From contig VJWN01000006.1 in NCBI GenBank assembly GCA_007644065.1, positions 124,001 to 188,000 of the forward strand: 64,000 nt of DNA, in the 5' to 3' direction. This DNA comes from Margaritispora aquatica. Taxonomy: Eukaryota; Ascomycota; Leotiomycetes; Helotiales; Discinellaceae. How positions within the stretch are numbered: position 1 is the stretch's first letter; each line of letters opens with the position of its first letter. The notes under the pieces were generated by a model. That model was not told the origin of the DNA and did not search any database. It saw nothing but the letters and a program-made list of their open reading frames with translations. Positions 22,842 to 36,061 of the stretch are shown here, one piece after another. The position numbers and the translations under genes are program-made.

Positions 22842-22932
22842 TGCGGCTTCTGTGGATCGAACACAGTGCCTCCAGATTTCAAGTTCTGAAGTTGACTTCA
22901 GTCTGGCGCTCTCCCAAGTGAGCTAAAGCCGC
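22842..22932 (-). tRNA. tRNA-Phe (GAA) with 18-nt intron
   Basis: Full cloverleaf: 7-bp acceptor stem GCGGCTT/AAGCCGC, D-arm GCTC...GAGC, perfect anticodon stem CCAGA/TCTGG, T-arm CTGTG-TTCGATC-CACAG, discriminator A. The anticodon GAA is at 22897-22899. An 18-nt intron (22878-22895) sits one base 3' of the anticodon, the canonical nuclear position. Lies about 170 nt from a 5S rRNA gene on the same strand. Confidence 0.96.
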
Positions 22933-23104
22933 TTGGTTGTGTTGATTGGATGGAAGAGGTTGCAACCGTTAGTAATATGAATACGAAGTTTGTGCGGCAG
23001 AAGATGAAGAAAAAAAATAGAAATAAAAAGATTGTGTGGAGGATGAATGGATGGGTGGGTGACAAAAATAAGCGAGGAATGGTACAGGGCATCAAAAGTT
23101 AAAA

Positions 23105-23223
23105 ACATACAACAGTAGGTATTCGCTGGTGGTCACCCACCCAACTACTAATCTACCGATCTGAGGCTTGTGTATGGCAGAGCGGACGGGATGCCCAATT
23201 CTCCTCAGTCTATGGTCGTATGT
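23105..23223 (-). rRNA. 5S rRNA gene (copy 1)
   Basis: 119 nt beginning ACATACGACCATA and ending GTTGTATGT, so the terminal helix pairs. It contains the conserved CATCCCGTCCGCTCTGCC block, the TTAGTAGTTGGGTGGGTGAC block and the CAGCGAATACC arm. A T-run follows on the transcribed strand. It is base-for-base identical to the copy at 39773-39891. Single dispersed 5S genes are usual in filamentous ascomycetes. Confidence 0.97.
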
Positions 23224-25123
23224 GACAGAGGAGTGAATTCATGAGTAGATATACCTCAGGTCGGCGATTCAATAATTGGTTTCTGAATCGAGGAACTTCA
23301 AAATTCAGGTGCCGCTTTTTGAAAACCTCCTGTACCAATCTAAAACGCAGAACCAAGCTCGGATCCGAAAAGCTACCATCTGAAATCTGAGCCTGCCCAT
23401 CGCATCCCTCAGAGGCACGTGATATAAACGGCAACTCGTGAGCATCCATTAGATGATAACAAATGATTAGGAGTATAGAAGGTTTCCCTTTGTTGTTACA
23501 CTTGTATATCAAGTTATTAAACGACATTTTCGCAATGTATTTCAACCTATTACTATGTCTTGCAATCGCAACATTGCGCACCTTGGCAATTGTATACTTC
23601 CAAAGCACATTGACTTAGCTACCATAAGCACGCGAAAATCGAAGCTATTGTCACGTTATTTTTATGAAAACTGGTCAAGTCCGGGACTTCCTTTAGTTCG
23701 ACATCGCCGAAGGTCTGTGGAGTCGAATTTATGTCTCCCAGATCCTCCATAACTTAAATAACGTCATTTGGTGTTAGGTTCTGAAGCTTATAGTGTTCAA
23801 TATGCTGATTTATGATTTGCAATTGGGATCAAGAATATCTGCTATCAGGGCATCAGTTCGAGAGATGATTATCCATCTGCATTTTACTTCCACATCTATG
23901 CCAGGTAATTCAAGCGAAATATCTGGTAGCATGGGGTCTGCAAGAGGTAGTGATTGCCAAAAAGAAAGGTACGCCTCATTCATCTGAAGTGATCCATGGA
24001 CACCGAAGTGCACGATAAAGCTTAAGTATTATCCTGGAGCATGAAACCGCATGCAGTTTTTGATGTCCAAATAAAATGTTGATATGTGTGTTCGAGACAG
24101 AGGCTCGGGGAGTATATTTGGCTTCTAGCACGGCAATGGTTCTAATACCAACGCCCATATCCCAATTGACGGACTCGAATAGCTCCTAGCCCAGGCTCTG
24201 GAATCTGGCGGTCGAGCTTTGACTCAGACTCTGCATTCGTATACTCTGTAGGTCGAGTATAGACACCGACGAAATAAATTCCTAGATGGTGTCTTGGAAG
24301 AATTTTTTTTCGCAAGTTTGTTCTTGGAGTGCATGAGCAATGTGATCATCTCACTGTCCTGTTGATCTGGTTGGGGTCGGAAAGCGCATAACCCCCTTCG
24401 AGGTACCAATGAATGTCATCCCCGTGTTTATCCTCAATTGGGCGTTTAACGGTTACATTAGTCATAAATTTTCCTCGAGAATTCTGAACGGTAATTGTGC
24501 CCTTCTGTGTGGACTCACCGTACAATGTCTCAGCTAGGCTCAGCTTGCGCTCAGTAGGGATCAGATCCATTGTAGAGACCTTATCAGGATAGTCTAAAAT
24601 GCTAGAGCTTATAAACGAGCGGCATTTTATCTCCATGCTTACACAGAAGGGGTTGATGGGCCACATTGTAACCATAGTGGTTCACATTCCGCTTGCCGAC
24701 CTCGCGGCATTTATGAGGAATGGCTTCTTTGTGATAGCACTGATTCCTCCTGCCTTCGATCACTTCATTCCCAGTTTGTTTCCTGTTGGCACCATCACCG
24801 CTCCTCATACTATTCTCAAAAATTCCCCCACGATGCTCCTGTGAACTCAAACAATAATTACACGAAATAGATGCCTCTTTCGGAAAATCCTTAGCGAGTT
24901 ACCCCTAAAACCTTACCTTAGTGGTCGGCTGTGAGACGAAGCACTAAGCTTCGCTAAGCTCCACTGTCATATGCAGCCCTGCCAAGATGAGGGGCTGGAC
25001 CCTTGTCGTTCGCTCGCATATATATGTGTATATCCAAACCCTCCACACCCCCTCTCCAATTTGCGCTTTATTTTAGATCTTTGACAAAAAACTTGGACGT
25101 TCCAGAGACAGACCGCAAGAAAA
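23224..25123. other. Gene-poor 1.9 kb, possible degraded remnants
   Basis: No intact gene seen. Coding-like pieces on the minus strand between about 23,810 and 24,570 are listed separately. The segment just before 25,123 is the upstream region of the HET gene. Confidence 0.45.
23810..24570 (-). pseudogene. Possible degraded protein-coding remnant
   Basis: Going down the minus strand, one frame opens with M-D-L-I-P-T-E-R-K and continues to HWYLEGGYALSDPN, then hits a TGA. Further on, a coding-like segment (HHLGIYFVGVYTRPTEYT...EPGLGAIRVRQLGYG) lies in the same frame but ends at another stop, and a last piece (about 23,810-24,013) is in a different frame. I could not join these with credible introns. 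It may be a decayed gene or chance; no family is recognised. Confidence 0.22.
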
Positions 25124-27147
25124 ATGACCTCCTGTTCAGTTTGCTCCAACCTACAACCAACGATCCTGTCGAGTCTCGCACCGGGGAAATGGACAGGTCT
25201 ATTCATCGGCGTCACAGATCTCAAGAAATCAATCGCGACAACTCCGTGCGCGGAGTGCAGACTTATATGGGATGTATTGGCATGCTACAAGACGACGTGG
25301 GACGAGAAAGATCTGACTCAGTATATCGAACTGAAAATCGCGGTTGGGAAACCATGCCAATTGTTCTGGAGGAAGGATGGGGTGTATTTGGAATCCTTCT
25401 CGAGGAAAAATGGTTGAAGATGCAACCTGGGATCTGAGAGCTCAGCTAATATGATCTAGAACGCGAGAACGTGGTGGGGATGCCAGATACCATCGGTACT
25501 GCAAAAGAAGTCGCAGAAGAGTCATCCTCAGATTCATGCTTCCAGCTCGTGTCATCTTGGCTTACGACATGCGTGGGGACCCATCCAGCGTGTCGCTTAG
25601 AGACTGCAAAATCTCTCCCCACCCGCGTGATAGATGTCGGCGCCTACGGTGCTAGGGATCCCTTCCTCGTCGAGTCTCACGGGAAAAGCGGAAAATACGT
25701 CGCATTGAGCTACTGCTGGGGCAACCCACTACTCCACGCCGTATTGAAGACGACTGCCAACACATACAAGAAACATTTGCAATGCATCGACTTCAATGTC
25801 ATGCCAAAAACGCTACAGGATGCCGTGACGATAACCCGTCGCTTAGGACTACAGTATCTCTGGATTGATGCTTTGTGTATCATCCAAGGAGATGCTGATG
25901 ATTGGGCGAGAGAATCAAGTAAGATGTGTGACGTTTACAGCAACGCACATCTCACCATCTCAGGTGACAATGCGCCTGGAACCTCGCACGGAATTCTGAA
26001 CAAGCAATCTTTTGGAAGCCCTCCGAAGGAGGTTAAGTACAAACGTGGGACTGTGTATGTCCGCAAGCAACTGGGTCGTGAACACGATAACATGGCCATG
26101 ATTGGGCGAGGGCCAGAACCAGAGCCTATCAATTGTCGGGGCTGGTGCTTTCAAGAGGCAGTTTTGTCGAATCGCCTTCTGAGATACACATCCAACGAGT
26201 TGTTCTGGGAATGCAATGAATGCCGACAATGTGAGTGTGGGCATAGCTCTGAGGCGATCGAGGAAGACGACGAAGCGAGCAATCGGTCTGTAAGGAAACC
26301 CGAGATATTTGGCAATTTGTCACTCCCGGACCTGCGACAAAATTGGAATGACATCGTCACGAAGTTCACTGAGCGCCAGCTGGGCTACGACGAGGATAAG
26401 TTGCCGGCTTTGTCGGGATTGGCGAACCAATTCGCCAAGGTACACAAATTGGCCACGAAAGAGAATGATGAGTATCTTGCAGGACACTGGCGGTCTAACT
26501 TCCCAATTTCTTTAATTTGGAATATTGAGGATGACCGATCGAGAGATACGAGGGATAAGGAGATCGTGTATCGACGACCAAATGTTTGGAGAGCGCCGAG
26601 CTGGAGTTGGGCTGCTGTGGAAGGGCCCGTGACTGTTCCACCGCTGAGGCATTTCCGCAGCTGTCTGGAAGTCCTTGAAGTGTCTACCGTTCCTAGCACT
26701 TTGGATCCGTACGGAAAGATAGCAGCCACAAGTGGTAAGCTCGTTGTCAAGGCCAGTGTTGTGCATGGATTCTCAATCAGGTCCGAGGCAATGCAAGCGG
26801 GCGATACGTACGAGGGGTTCGTAGAGGGCAAGAGATATGCTGTCTGGCGCGGTGACCAGACTAGGACAATCATTCCCGATGATGGCGTGAACGAGATGAG
26901 CCCAGCTGCGATGGAGAAACTGAACGGGAACGTGAGCTGTCTTTTGGTGGGCGTGGTTGAGTTACCAGGGTCGGGTCGCGAGGAATTCTTTCTAATGTTG
27001 AGAAAGAGCGCTGGGGATGCAAACACATATAAAAGGATTGGAGTTTCGCTGCGTCGCTACTTACAACACAGACGGAATGAGAATAGCGATGATGCTCTAG
27101 ATGGCCTCTTCAAAAATGCGGGCGAGGAGGCGATTACTATATATTAG
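25124..27147 (+). CDS. HET-domain protein (heterokaryon-incompatibility type)
   Basis: Exons 25124-25412 and 25460-27147 give 658 aa. The 47-nt intron uses an unusual GTTGAA donor with a CTAAT-like branch site and TAG acceptor; it keeps the frame, but the donor is uncertain. An N-terminal Cys motif (CSVC, then CAEC-x-L) precedes the HET domain at about residues 185-340, which shows the three diagnostic blocks: KYVALSYCWG, LGLQYLWIDALCIIQGD and a later RGWCFQEAVLSNR. The region after it ends in a WRAPSWSWAAVEGPV block typical of this fungal family. Proteins of this class trigger self/non-self recognition and cell death after fusion in fungi; here the partner locus is unknown. Placed next to a gene-poor stretch. 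Confidence 0.88.
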
Positions 27148-27515
27148 AAGACTTGCACTGAATGTACGAAGTCACTATATCACTATATGATAAGACCCTG
27201 AATGGATTGATACACCCACTCAAGTGGTACGGAGGAACAAAAAAAAACTCCTACCACCCAGCCAGGTAGGCACTTGACCCGTAGTATAGTCACTTGAGCT
27301 AACCCAGCTCAAACAATCATAATAGTTGTAATAATATTGTATAAAGGCTCATAATATTAATATGAAAAACTTCGAGATATTGAGATATATTATTAGCATA
27401 CTAAGTACTATAATATCAGGAGCGATAAAAGGAGTGAACTCTCGGTGCCGGGAAGATTTATCCCTCTGTTTCCATCATTAAAATTGAGGTACGAAGTCGA
27501 AATCTCGAGCATAGC
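27148..27515. other. AT-rich intergenic, no gene recognised
   Basis: 368 nt between two convergent genes, rich in ATAATATT-like stretches. Nothing else seen. Confidence 0.5.
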
Positions 27516-28609
27516 TCAATTTATATTTGCCATCTCCACATCCTCCTGATTTGTCTGCCTGCCCCTGCTTCTTTTTCTCGACTCGAATACATGGTTAATA
27601 CTCTCCAAGATTGAAACACCAGTACTCGAGCCACCGTAAAATTTCTGTATATGTGGTGTGCGAGCTGAATTGGGTTTTGGCTTAACAATTTTCTCATCGC
27701 CCTTGGCCCAATGACGAACGCTGGCACGTATCTTTTGCAGGCTGAGCGCGAAAAGTACGGTGGCTATGATAAAGGCAGCGACCATCCACATGAATGTGCC
27801 CCAAGAGGCATCGTCGGGGACGATGCCGTGGCCCATGCTGAAGACTCCTGCGATATATCCCAACGGGAGATAAAAAAAAATATTAATATATGTCAGCATA
27901 CCAATGTTCTCGTTTTGCTCCATACTGACAACTGATGCTACCTAAGCAAGTATTATGACGCCTCTTGAACTATTGGATATCAATTGACTTGTACCATTCC
28001 TGAGCCTGCTGCACTGCTCAAGTCTTCGCTGTATAGAGGTATGTGCGTTCTCGAGTCTGCCATAACTTTTTGCAAATTCTTGGGTGATTTCGCTGCAACC
28101 CTTGACCATATCTCGATGACGAATATCTTGACCCTAACGAACATCAGATGAGATCGGATATTACCATCACAGGATGACAAACCCTTTGCAGGTCCTTCTT
28201 CGTGGCTTCTTGGCTATCTTTGATCCTTGCCAATGCCATACTAGACTTGTCATCGAAGATGTGTAGAGCTTCCAAAACCCATAGCATCTTCTTCAGCTTT
28301 CGAAGAGCAATATCGCATCTGTGCCATTCCAAATCCTTCAACAATACCATATTCTGAGAGATGTTAATTTCATTTTCGGCACATATCAGTGACAACCTTG
28401 GGTTCAACCTTACCTCCATTCTCATGTTCTTGTCCGAGCAGCAGAATAAAGCACAGGCCTCTCCCTGTGTACTGTTGGTGAATAAATATCTTTTGAATCT
28501 TTATAATCTCCAACATGCAGTTAGAAACTTCCTTCTCAGCAATCAATTCACAAATGATTGAACAAGTCCACCACCTGCCCATTCTCTCTCCCGTGAAGAC
28601 CAGAGACAT
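27516..28609 (-). CDS. CorA-like membrane protein (Mg2+/metal transporter-like fold), partial N terminus
   Basis: Modelled exons: 28353-28183 (or to 28165), 28133-27995 and 27931-27516, with a preceding exon ending at 28414. These joins keep frame and produce an amphipathic coiled-coil helix (QEFAKSYGRLENAHTSIQRR, LEQCSRLRN) leading into N-E-N-I-G-M-L-T and two membrane helices (YINIFFYLPLGYIAGVFSMG and MWMVAAFIIATVLFALSL). This is the arrangement of CorA/ZntB-like proteins, but the usual G-M-N loop is replaced by S-M-G-H, so transport is doubtful. The first exon(s) are unresolved: an ATG at 28609 can be joined through an intron to the 28500-28414 exon. A Zn2Cys6 gene ends only about 30 nt upstream. 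Many fungal genomes carry such CorA-like proteins of unknown function. Confidence 0.55.
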
Positions 28610-28640
28610 CGATATTTCGCGTATCGATGTATAACTCTTC

Positions 28641-29603
28641 TTAATAATACATATGTTTCATTGCCTGTGAGAGTTGTTTTGATTTTGAGAGCTCCGGCGT
28701 TGATTCATTTGCAGCGACTGGATGTTGTACAGTGGTAGTAGGAGCACCAATTGGCCAAAACGATGGATCTCCGTCTCCTTGGGGAGGACCGGGGTCTAAT
28801 TCCATATTGGAGGTGTTTTCGTTTATTCTGCTGGTATCTGTTTGACTAAGGTGACTGACAAGGCTTCGTGGAGAATCTACCATGAGGCCATCGGGTATAT
28901 TTCCACCCAAACCAGTCTCGTCTTGCAAGGTGGAGGTTGTGTCTTGTTCCGAGTATCGATCTTCATCACGCGCGTCGTAGCTACGATGCCTTGAACCTTC
29001 TGATTGCGAAGTGAGATTGGCTCTGAGGTTGGTTCTAGAAGTGAACATACCATTTGTTCCTCTGCTTTCTCCGCCAACACTTTCCCACCAGCGTTGAATA
29101 TCTTGTGGATCTTTTAAAGGGAGAGACTTCCACTCTTCCATTCGAGACGCTTTCGTTGCATTGGCTGGCCTGCCAGAGATCGACTTGTGTTGGTGATCTA
29201 TATAGTCATTGGACTGCAGAGCTCGCAGTTCTGCAAGTGCGTTGTAAAGAGCTTTCTCGGTTTCATCCAAACGTTGTTCCAGGGTATTGAGATAGCCACC
29301 TGGAATACCTCTACTCAAGATCGTCAGTTCCAATGTTTTCCCTACGTAGTTTCCACGTGCCTCTTATTGTTATTGAAGTACTTGCAAAAAGATGGAGAAG
29401 AACTGCATTGTGAGCAGCAGGGCCTTGGTCGATGTTAGCTGGCAGGAAACACGCATACTTTGTACTGAGCTATGTCTTACAGTACTCTATCACACTATGA
29501 TATCGTTAGCTTCGGTCTGATTTTCGTTGGTTATGTCCATCAAACTTACTTTACACTTCTTCCTCTTGCAAGGCTCACATGATACCACGTGATATTCAGG
29601 CAT
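28641..29603 (-). CDS. Small Zn2Cys6 transcription factor
   Basis: Four exons (29603-29550, 29494-29481, 29423-29382, 29310-28641) give 259 aa. The zinc cluster is assembled over three of them with exact spacing C9-x2-C12-x6-C19-x6-C26-x2-C29-x6-C36, and a basic KRKK run after the second Cys. A leucine-rich helix (GGYLNTLEQRLDETEKALYNAL) follows, as in dimerising members. The rest is Ser/Thr/Asp-rich and disordered, without a fungal_trans middle-homology domain. Intron 2 ends in AAG. For intron 3 an alternative donor (29345) would add 12 residues but give only a 35-nt intron. Predicted nuclear DNA-binding regulator; the target is unknown, although the adjacent CorA-like gene is a candidate. 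Confidence 0.8.
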
Positions 29604-30131
29604 TCTGTCTAGGTAGGGGGTGGTAAAGATTGCCTATGAGATACCAAGCTTTTCTTTCGCTTCGTGGAAGCTAACATTAATGATGGAGATACCTTCCCCG
29701 GACTAAGAGCGCTGTTCTATCCTTGGGAAATTTGGAACTCAATGAATGCGGGGAAACGATACATGCGACGTTCGCTGGCCGGCTTTTGTTTCTCCGGGAC
29801 TAACCTCGCTTGGCGAGCTGGCCTCAGCTGGGTTTCTTGAATAAGGTACTCACAACTAAGATTACGCCTGAAAGCGCGTCTGAGCGATGTTTGCGGGGTA
29901 TTGATAGATTTGAAGATTGAAATTCTTGAGCGCTGCATGGATGAGAGCATGGAGGAGAGTTCATGTGGGGTGCACAGCTGGCCCATCAGATGTCAATTCA
30001 TCTAAACCTTTCAGGTGAACATCGGGTGAGAACGGGAGACTACTGATCTTCTGGCAGTACATAACTACACTGCCACCTCATAGCTGTAGTTCTCTAACTC
30101 GAGAACTAATGACTAGAAGAACAATCACATT
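29604..30131. other. Divergent upstream region of Zn2Cys6 gene and GAPDH paralogue
   Basis: 528 nt; short minus-strand frame at 29717-29986 is not supported as a gene. Presumed to hold two promoters. Confidence 0.45.
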
Positions 30132-31472
<1,341 letters not shown>

Positions 31473-31751
31473 GTGGAAGCTGCTGTAGTTTCTCGAGGTT
31501 AGTTAGACGTAGATGAGAAGATACACAAAACACTGTAGAAATAAACAATTAAACCAATTCATTTCATCGTTTCGCAGTAGCACAATATTGATTTGAGGGT
31601 CATAGAAGATAACTTCATTTAGAGATTTAGTACTGAGTACTTAGGGAGGTCATCTTCTTCCTGCTATCCTTTTGTTTTACATCACAGGTATATTCATTCC
31701 CCTCGCTTAGTTCCAGTTATGTATATTACTTCTTTCGGCTAGTTTGATTTT

Positions 31752-34235
31752 ATGCTCCGCCCCGCATTTCAACAACTGAACCCTTGCGACGCGTCCCATC
31801 CTCATCTCACTCCATTCCACTTCACTCACTCGAATATTCATCAACAGCTGCTGTATTCAAACTCACTCACAACTGCTCAACTAAATCAGAAGGAATTTTT
31901 GCAATCGATCATGAATCACCATTCACCACAAACGAGTGTGACAGGTGCTCCACCCTCCAAACGACGATGTTATTCTTCGTCATCAGTCAACAGCCCCAGA
32001 GAACTGGGTCAAATGCGTACTCATCGGGTGAACGGATCAGGATCAGCAAACTTCGTTGGCAGTGGAAGTGGTGTGCATTTTGTACGAACTGTTCGACGCG
32101 CCTTTGCAAGCAACAGCGCGAAGCCAGCGCCGCCAGACAAACCCACCGACGATGAGCTCGTACCAGGCGAGGATGACCGACTTGATCCTCCAAGTAGTTT
32201 GTGGAGATATGACGAGGTTAGAAAAGAAACCCATGGTCCAGATAGTGTCAATTTCGGCTTCGATGAGTTGATTATATGGTCAAAATCATACTTTGATTAC
32301 TGGCATCCCCCATTCCCCTTCCTTCATGCACCTACAGTTCTTGAGGTTTTTGAGAAGTTATCATCAAGCGGGTTTGAAGCACTTGATCAGGCTGAAAGTG
32401 TTGTGGTACGGTCTATTATGTCGATTTCACTGGCAGATCGAAGGCAGCTACCAGAAAATGATGACCGAGCTATCATTCCAAGCCAGTTAGTTTTTCATAT
32501 AACAGATGAAGCTATATTGGCTCTACAATCTCTAATTGCTCAGCCTTCTTCTTTACGAAACCTTCAGGCTGTTGTTTCTGCTCAAGTGTTCCTAATTTCT
32601 ATGTTGCGCCTGAACGCCGCATCTAGAATTGGGGGATTGATTGTTCGGATGGCTCTTCATCTCGGTCTTCATCGTTGTCCAGCCAGATTTGAGCAGTTCT
32701 CAGCGGCAGAGGTGGATATCCGGAAAAGGCTATTCTGGTCTATCTACTCCTTCGATCGATATCTGTCTCAATCACTAGGTCTTCCACTTGATCTTAAAGA
32801 TGATGATCTTGATGTGTGCTACCATGATCATGAAAATCATCGTTCGACAACGAACACTCAATCAGGTAAGCCAGGCTATACTTTAAGATGGTGAATGCTT
32901 GTTGCCTGGCTAAAAGTTTTAGCCTCGCATCTCTTATTACCTACATTTCTTGCCAAGCATGGCCGCATCAAAGGCCTCATATTAGAGTTGAGAAATAAGT
33001 CCATTCTACACAGCAAGTTCGATCCAGATGAACAAGCTCGTATCGATGCAGAAATATCTAGGTGGTGGAATGCAGTTCAAGATCTTGTTGACCCTATCGA
33101 GTCAAGTCTCAACATCACTTCACCGAATCCTGATCAGGCATCTTCGGTTCATATCAAATCTTCTCATAAGCTATTGCTTATAGTTCAGATGCACGAATCT
33201 GTTATCCTCCTAAACCGACCTGTTATAACTTCCGGTTTCGACACTTCCGCGTTCGCAGCTGCGATGCAAAAATGTATTGGCGCTTCAAAGGCAATTGTTA
33301 CCAGTGTCTATCGACACCTCTTTACTTCAGGAGACCATGGTGGGACATCAAACGGCTTTTTAGCTACTCCCCTTGTTTGGCCCGGTTTCGTCTGGCTCAT
33401 ATGGCAGTCTGGCCTTATCCTGCTTTATGCAGCCTCAGAAGGTTATTATTCAGCAGAGATTGCTCAAAGGTGATGAGAGCACCATCAAGAATCATTAACC
33501 TAGGACCAAGAGCTAATTTGTTACAGAGAGGCTGGTAGATGTATCGCTATTCTCGAAAATCTTGCATCAAGAGGCACATTTTGGCCCAAATCCTGCGCTG
33601 CTGTGATTCGAGAACTTCAATCGGCGCTTGTGGCAAAATATACCGAGAGACGGTCGGAGAGACAGACACAACACGCTGCGGACGCAGTGCATAGTACTTC
33701 AAATAATTCCATGGTTAGTCCGAACAACCCTGGGATCCAAGGGGACCACACTTCCAATAGCACGATTCATGCAAGAATTGAACGAGCAGAATTGAGATCA
33801 GCACCGAATGACCAAAACCAGCATTTCAACAGTGCGCGTGTTTTTGATCAAGGACAATTGGCCCCTTCTGATGATTATCAGCACCATAACGACAGATATG
33901 CACATGCGAACTCAGCGGAGCTGCCCCATAATCCTGATGGAATGAGTAATTCGACACCAGATGCCGCTTCAAGTCTTACAGCTCAGTCTTATCTTCAAGG
34001 TGTTCAGCCAGCCATAGCTTCATTATCAGCGCCGATGGATAGTTTTGACTCTTGGGACAGCATTTATGGTGGTCCAGGAGCTATTGGAAGTTATGAGGAC
34101 CAAAATTTCGACATTTTCCAACTCATGGACCCTTCGTACTTGCTCAGTGGCCAAATAACGCCTGCTCAGCCTCCAGGATCCTATCAAAGCTTTGGAAACA
34201 TTCCAAACAATGAACCGAACAGTTTTCACCCATAA
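31752..34235 (+). CDS. Fungal-specific transcription factor (fungal_trans domain), no zinc cluster seen
   Basis: Exons 31752-32865, 32923-33469 and 33527-34235 give 789 aa. The middle region (about 170-480) is the fungal_trans/xylanolytic-activator type: FPFLHAPTVLEVFEKL, RIGGLIVRMALHLGLHRCP, DIRKRLFWSIYSFDRYLSQ, SLGLPLDLKDDDLDV. The C-terminal 250 residues are Asn/Ser/Gln-rich and disordered, consistent with an activation region. I found no C-x2-C-x6-C cluster in the N-terminal 170 residues, which are Ser/Arg-rich, nor in nearby alternative frames. Start is uncertain; MNHHSPQ at about residue 54 is an alternative. Convergent with the MFS permease gene (206 nt apart) and a plausible regulator of the acid-utilisation genes here. 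Confidence 0.82.
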
Positions 34236-34441
34236 TAACAGGAATTGAAGGCATAGGCTCTTAATAAAGAATTTACATTGCATCAAGCTAAACAACCCAT
34301 GCCATCTTAGCTCCAAGCAAGTACATATCTGATATCATGCAACTGAAACACTTGAACTGTGATTAATCACCATTCTATCAAACTAATATTGTTCAGATCG
34401 CCACTATTTCAACTTCTAGACACTACACGCTCATGACTCTA

Positions 34442-36061
34442 TTAGTATGCGAAAAATACCTGGCGAGTAGGATCTTCTCGTCTGAGCTTCTTGTTCTGCT
34501 GGACCAAAAAGATTTTCAAGCCCCATGCGGCCGCAATGGTAGCAAACGCAAACCCAGAATTAGCACCCATAGCTGTAAGATATTTAGGACCATCACTCTT
34601 TGGATACAGATAGGCAGTATAAATGTATGAGGCATTGGCGACCACGTTCACGATGCCTAGAGAGATGGCTTTTTTCTCTGTTGTCTGACCCATACTTGCG
34701 GAAACCCAGCCAAGAATGACCGAATTGACAGCATACGCTCCGGATGCGAAGAGAAAGCATGAAATATAACGAGCAGCTGTGTTCATCGTGATGCAGGAGA
34801 TGATGAACCCCACCATTGCCCCTCCCATGCAGACGGTGATGTGCCAGGTTCTCTCATTGTATTTTCCAGAGCTGAGGCCGACGAAATACCCAACAAAACC
34901 TGAGACCAGATATGGTGGGCATGTGAGTGCCAGTGTGATAGTTCTGTTGAAACCAAGAGAGCCAACAACGGTTGGGAAGAAGTTGTTGAATGAGCATGCT
35001 GACAGATGCATATTTTGCATGAATGCAAAGACGTAAAGCATCGGATCACGAAGGGCTTGCTTGAGACCTGCAATGGCTCCCTTGTTTGGTGCAAGTCCGA
35101 CAGTATCGCGGTTAATTCGTTCTGATGCAAGAGTCCTTTCCTCCGGAGTGAGCCATCTTGTCGTCAACGGTGAGTCTGGTAGGAGGTACATTGCTCCAAG
35201 ACCAACTGCGAATGTTACAACACCCTCAATGATGAACAGCCTTGCACTTGGTTAGTGGCAGGAAAGTGAATGTTTCAAATTGATAACTCACCATTGCCAG
35301 CCTTTTAGCCCGTGTGCACCATCGATTGTCGCAAACGTTGCAGCAGCAATCAAACCGGCGAACGAAGTGGCGAAAATGTTTCCAGAATACAAGATTGATA
35401 TTCTCGTTGCGATTTCTTTTCTTGTGTAGAAGATCGACAGCAAGTATAAAGCTCCGGGGTAGAATGGGGCTTCTGCAACTCCGAGAAAAAATCGCACTAG
35501 CACAAGACCAGTATAATTCTTTACCAATGCTGTGCAGGCTGCGACCACTGCCCAGATAGCCATACATCCTCCCATGTAAAGTGAAGGACGAATCTTTGAA
35601 GAGCTCATCAACATGTTTGAGGGGATCTGCATTAACAGGTACCTAGCATCGTCAATACCTTATGCTCTCGATTCAGTCTGATGGTTAATCTTACCCAACG
35701 AAGAGAATGGAGATACAAGTATTGTATTGTGAGCCATGAAGTCCAAGATCTTTCTCCAAGCCATCAAGTCGAGCATTTGCAATTGCGTTTCGATCCAACT
35801 GATGAACGAACCGTAGTCAGTACCACTCTTTAGACTCGAACACTATCTTAGCACTCGACTTACATAGTTCATAAAATACATGCACCAAAGTGTCGGCATG
35901 ATCCTCATGTCAAGCTTTCTTACTAGAGCTTTTTCAATTGGGTCATCTTTCGCAACGGCACCTGAGTAGTCTGCATTTGCGACCACATTGTCGCTCTTAG
36001 AATCCATCTCGGGGTCTTCGTAATGAGTTGCGGCTGCTTTCTCAGTAATTGCTGTCGACAT
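34442..36061 (-). CDS. MFS permease, anion:cation symporter (allantoate/tartrate permease-like)
   Basis: Exons 36061-35864, 35798-35695, 35642-35292 and 35240-34442 give 483 aa. Helix 1 region carries the family signature M-N-Y-L-D-R-N-A-I-A-N-A, followed by GLEKDLGLHGSQYNT. Helix 4/5 shows VLVRFFLGVAEAPFYPGALY, and the loop after helix 6 has LPDSPLTTRWLTPEE. These are marks of the ACS family (Dal5-type), whose members import carboxylates and vitamins with protons; tartrate permeases of bacteria belong to the same family. About twelve helices can be traced. Intron 3 ends in AAG. Substrate is inferred from neighbours only: tartrate or a related hydroxy-acid. Confidence 0.88.

Noticed and set aside
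23210..23608. Minus-strand 132-aa frame
   Set aside because: Overlaps the 5S rRNA gene and has no family resemblance.
28134..28164. 31-nt intron in the CorA-like gene
   Set aside because: Too short for a fungal intron; a GTTTGT donor 18 nt upstream gives a 49-nt intron in the same phase.
29311..29345. 35-nt intron in the Zn2Cys6 gene
   Set aside because: A GTACTT donor gives a 71-nt intron in the same phase and a more usual protein.
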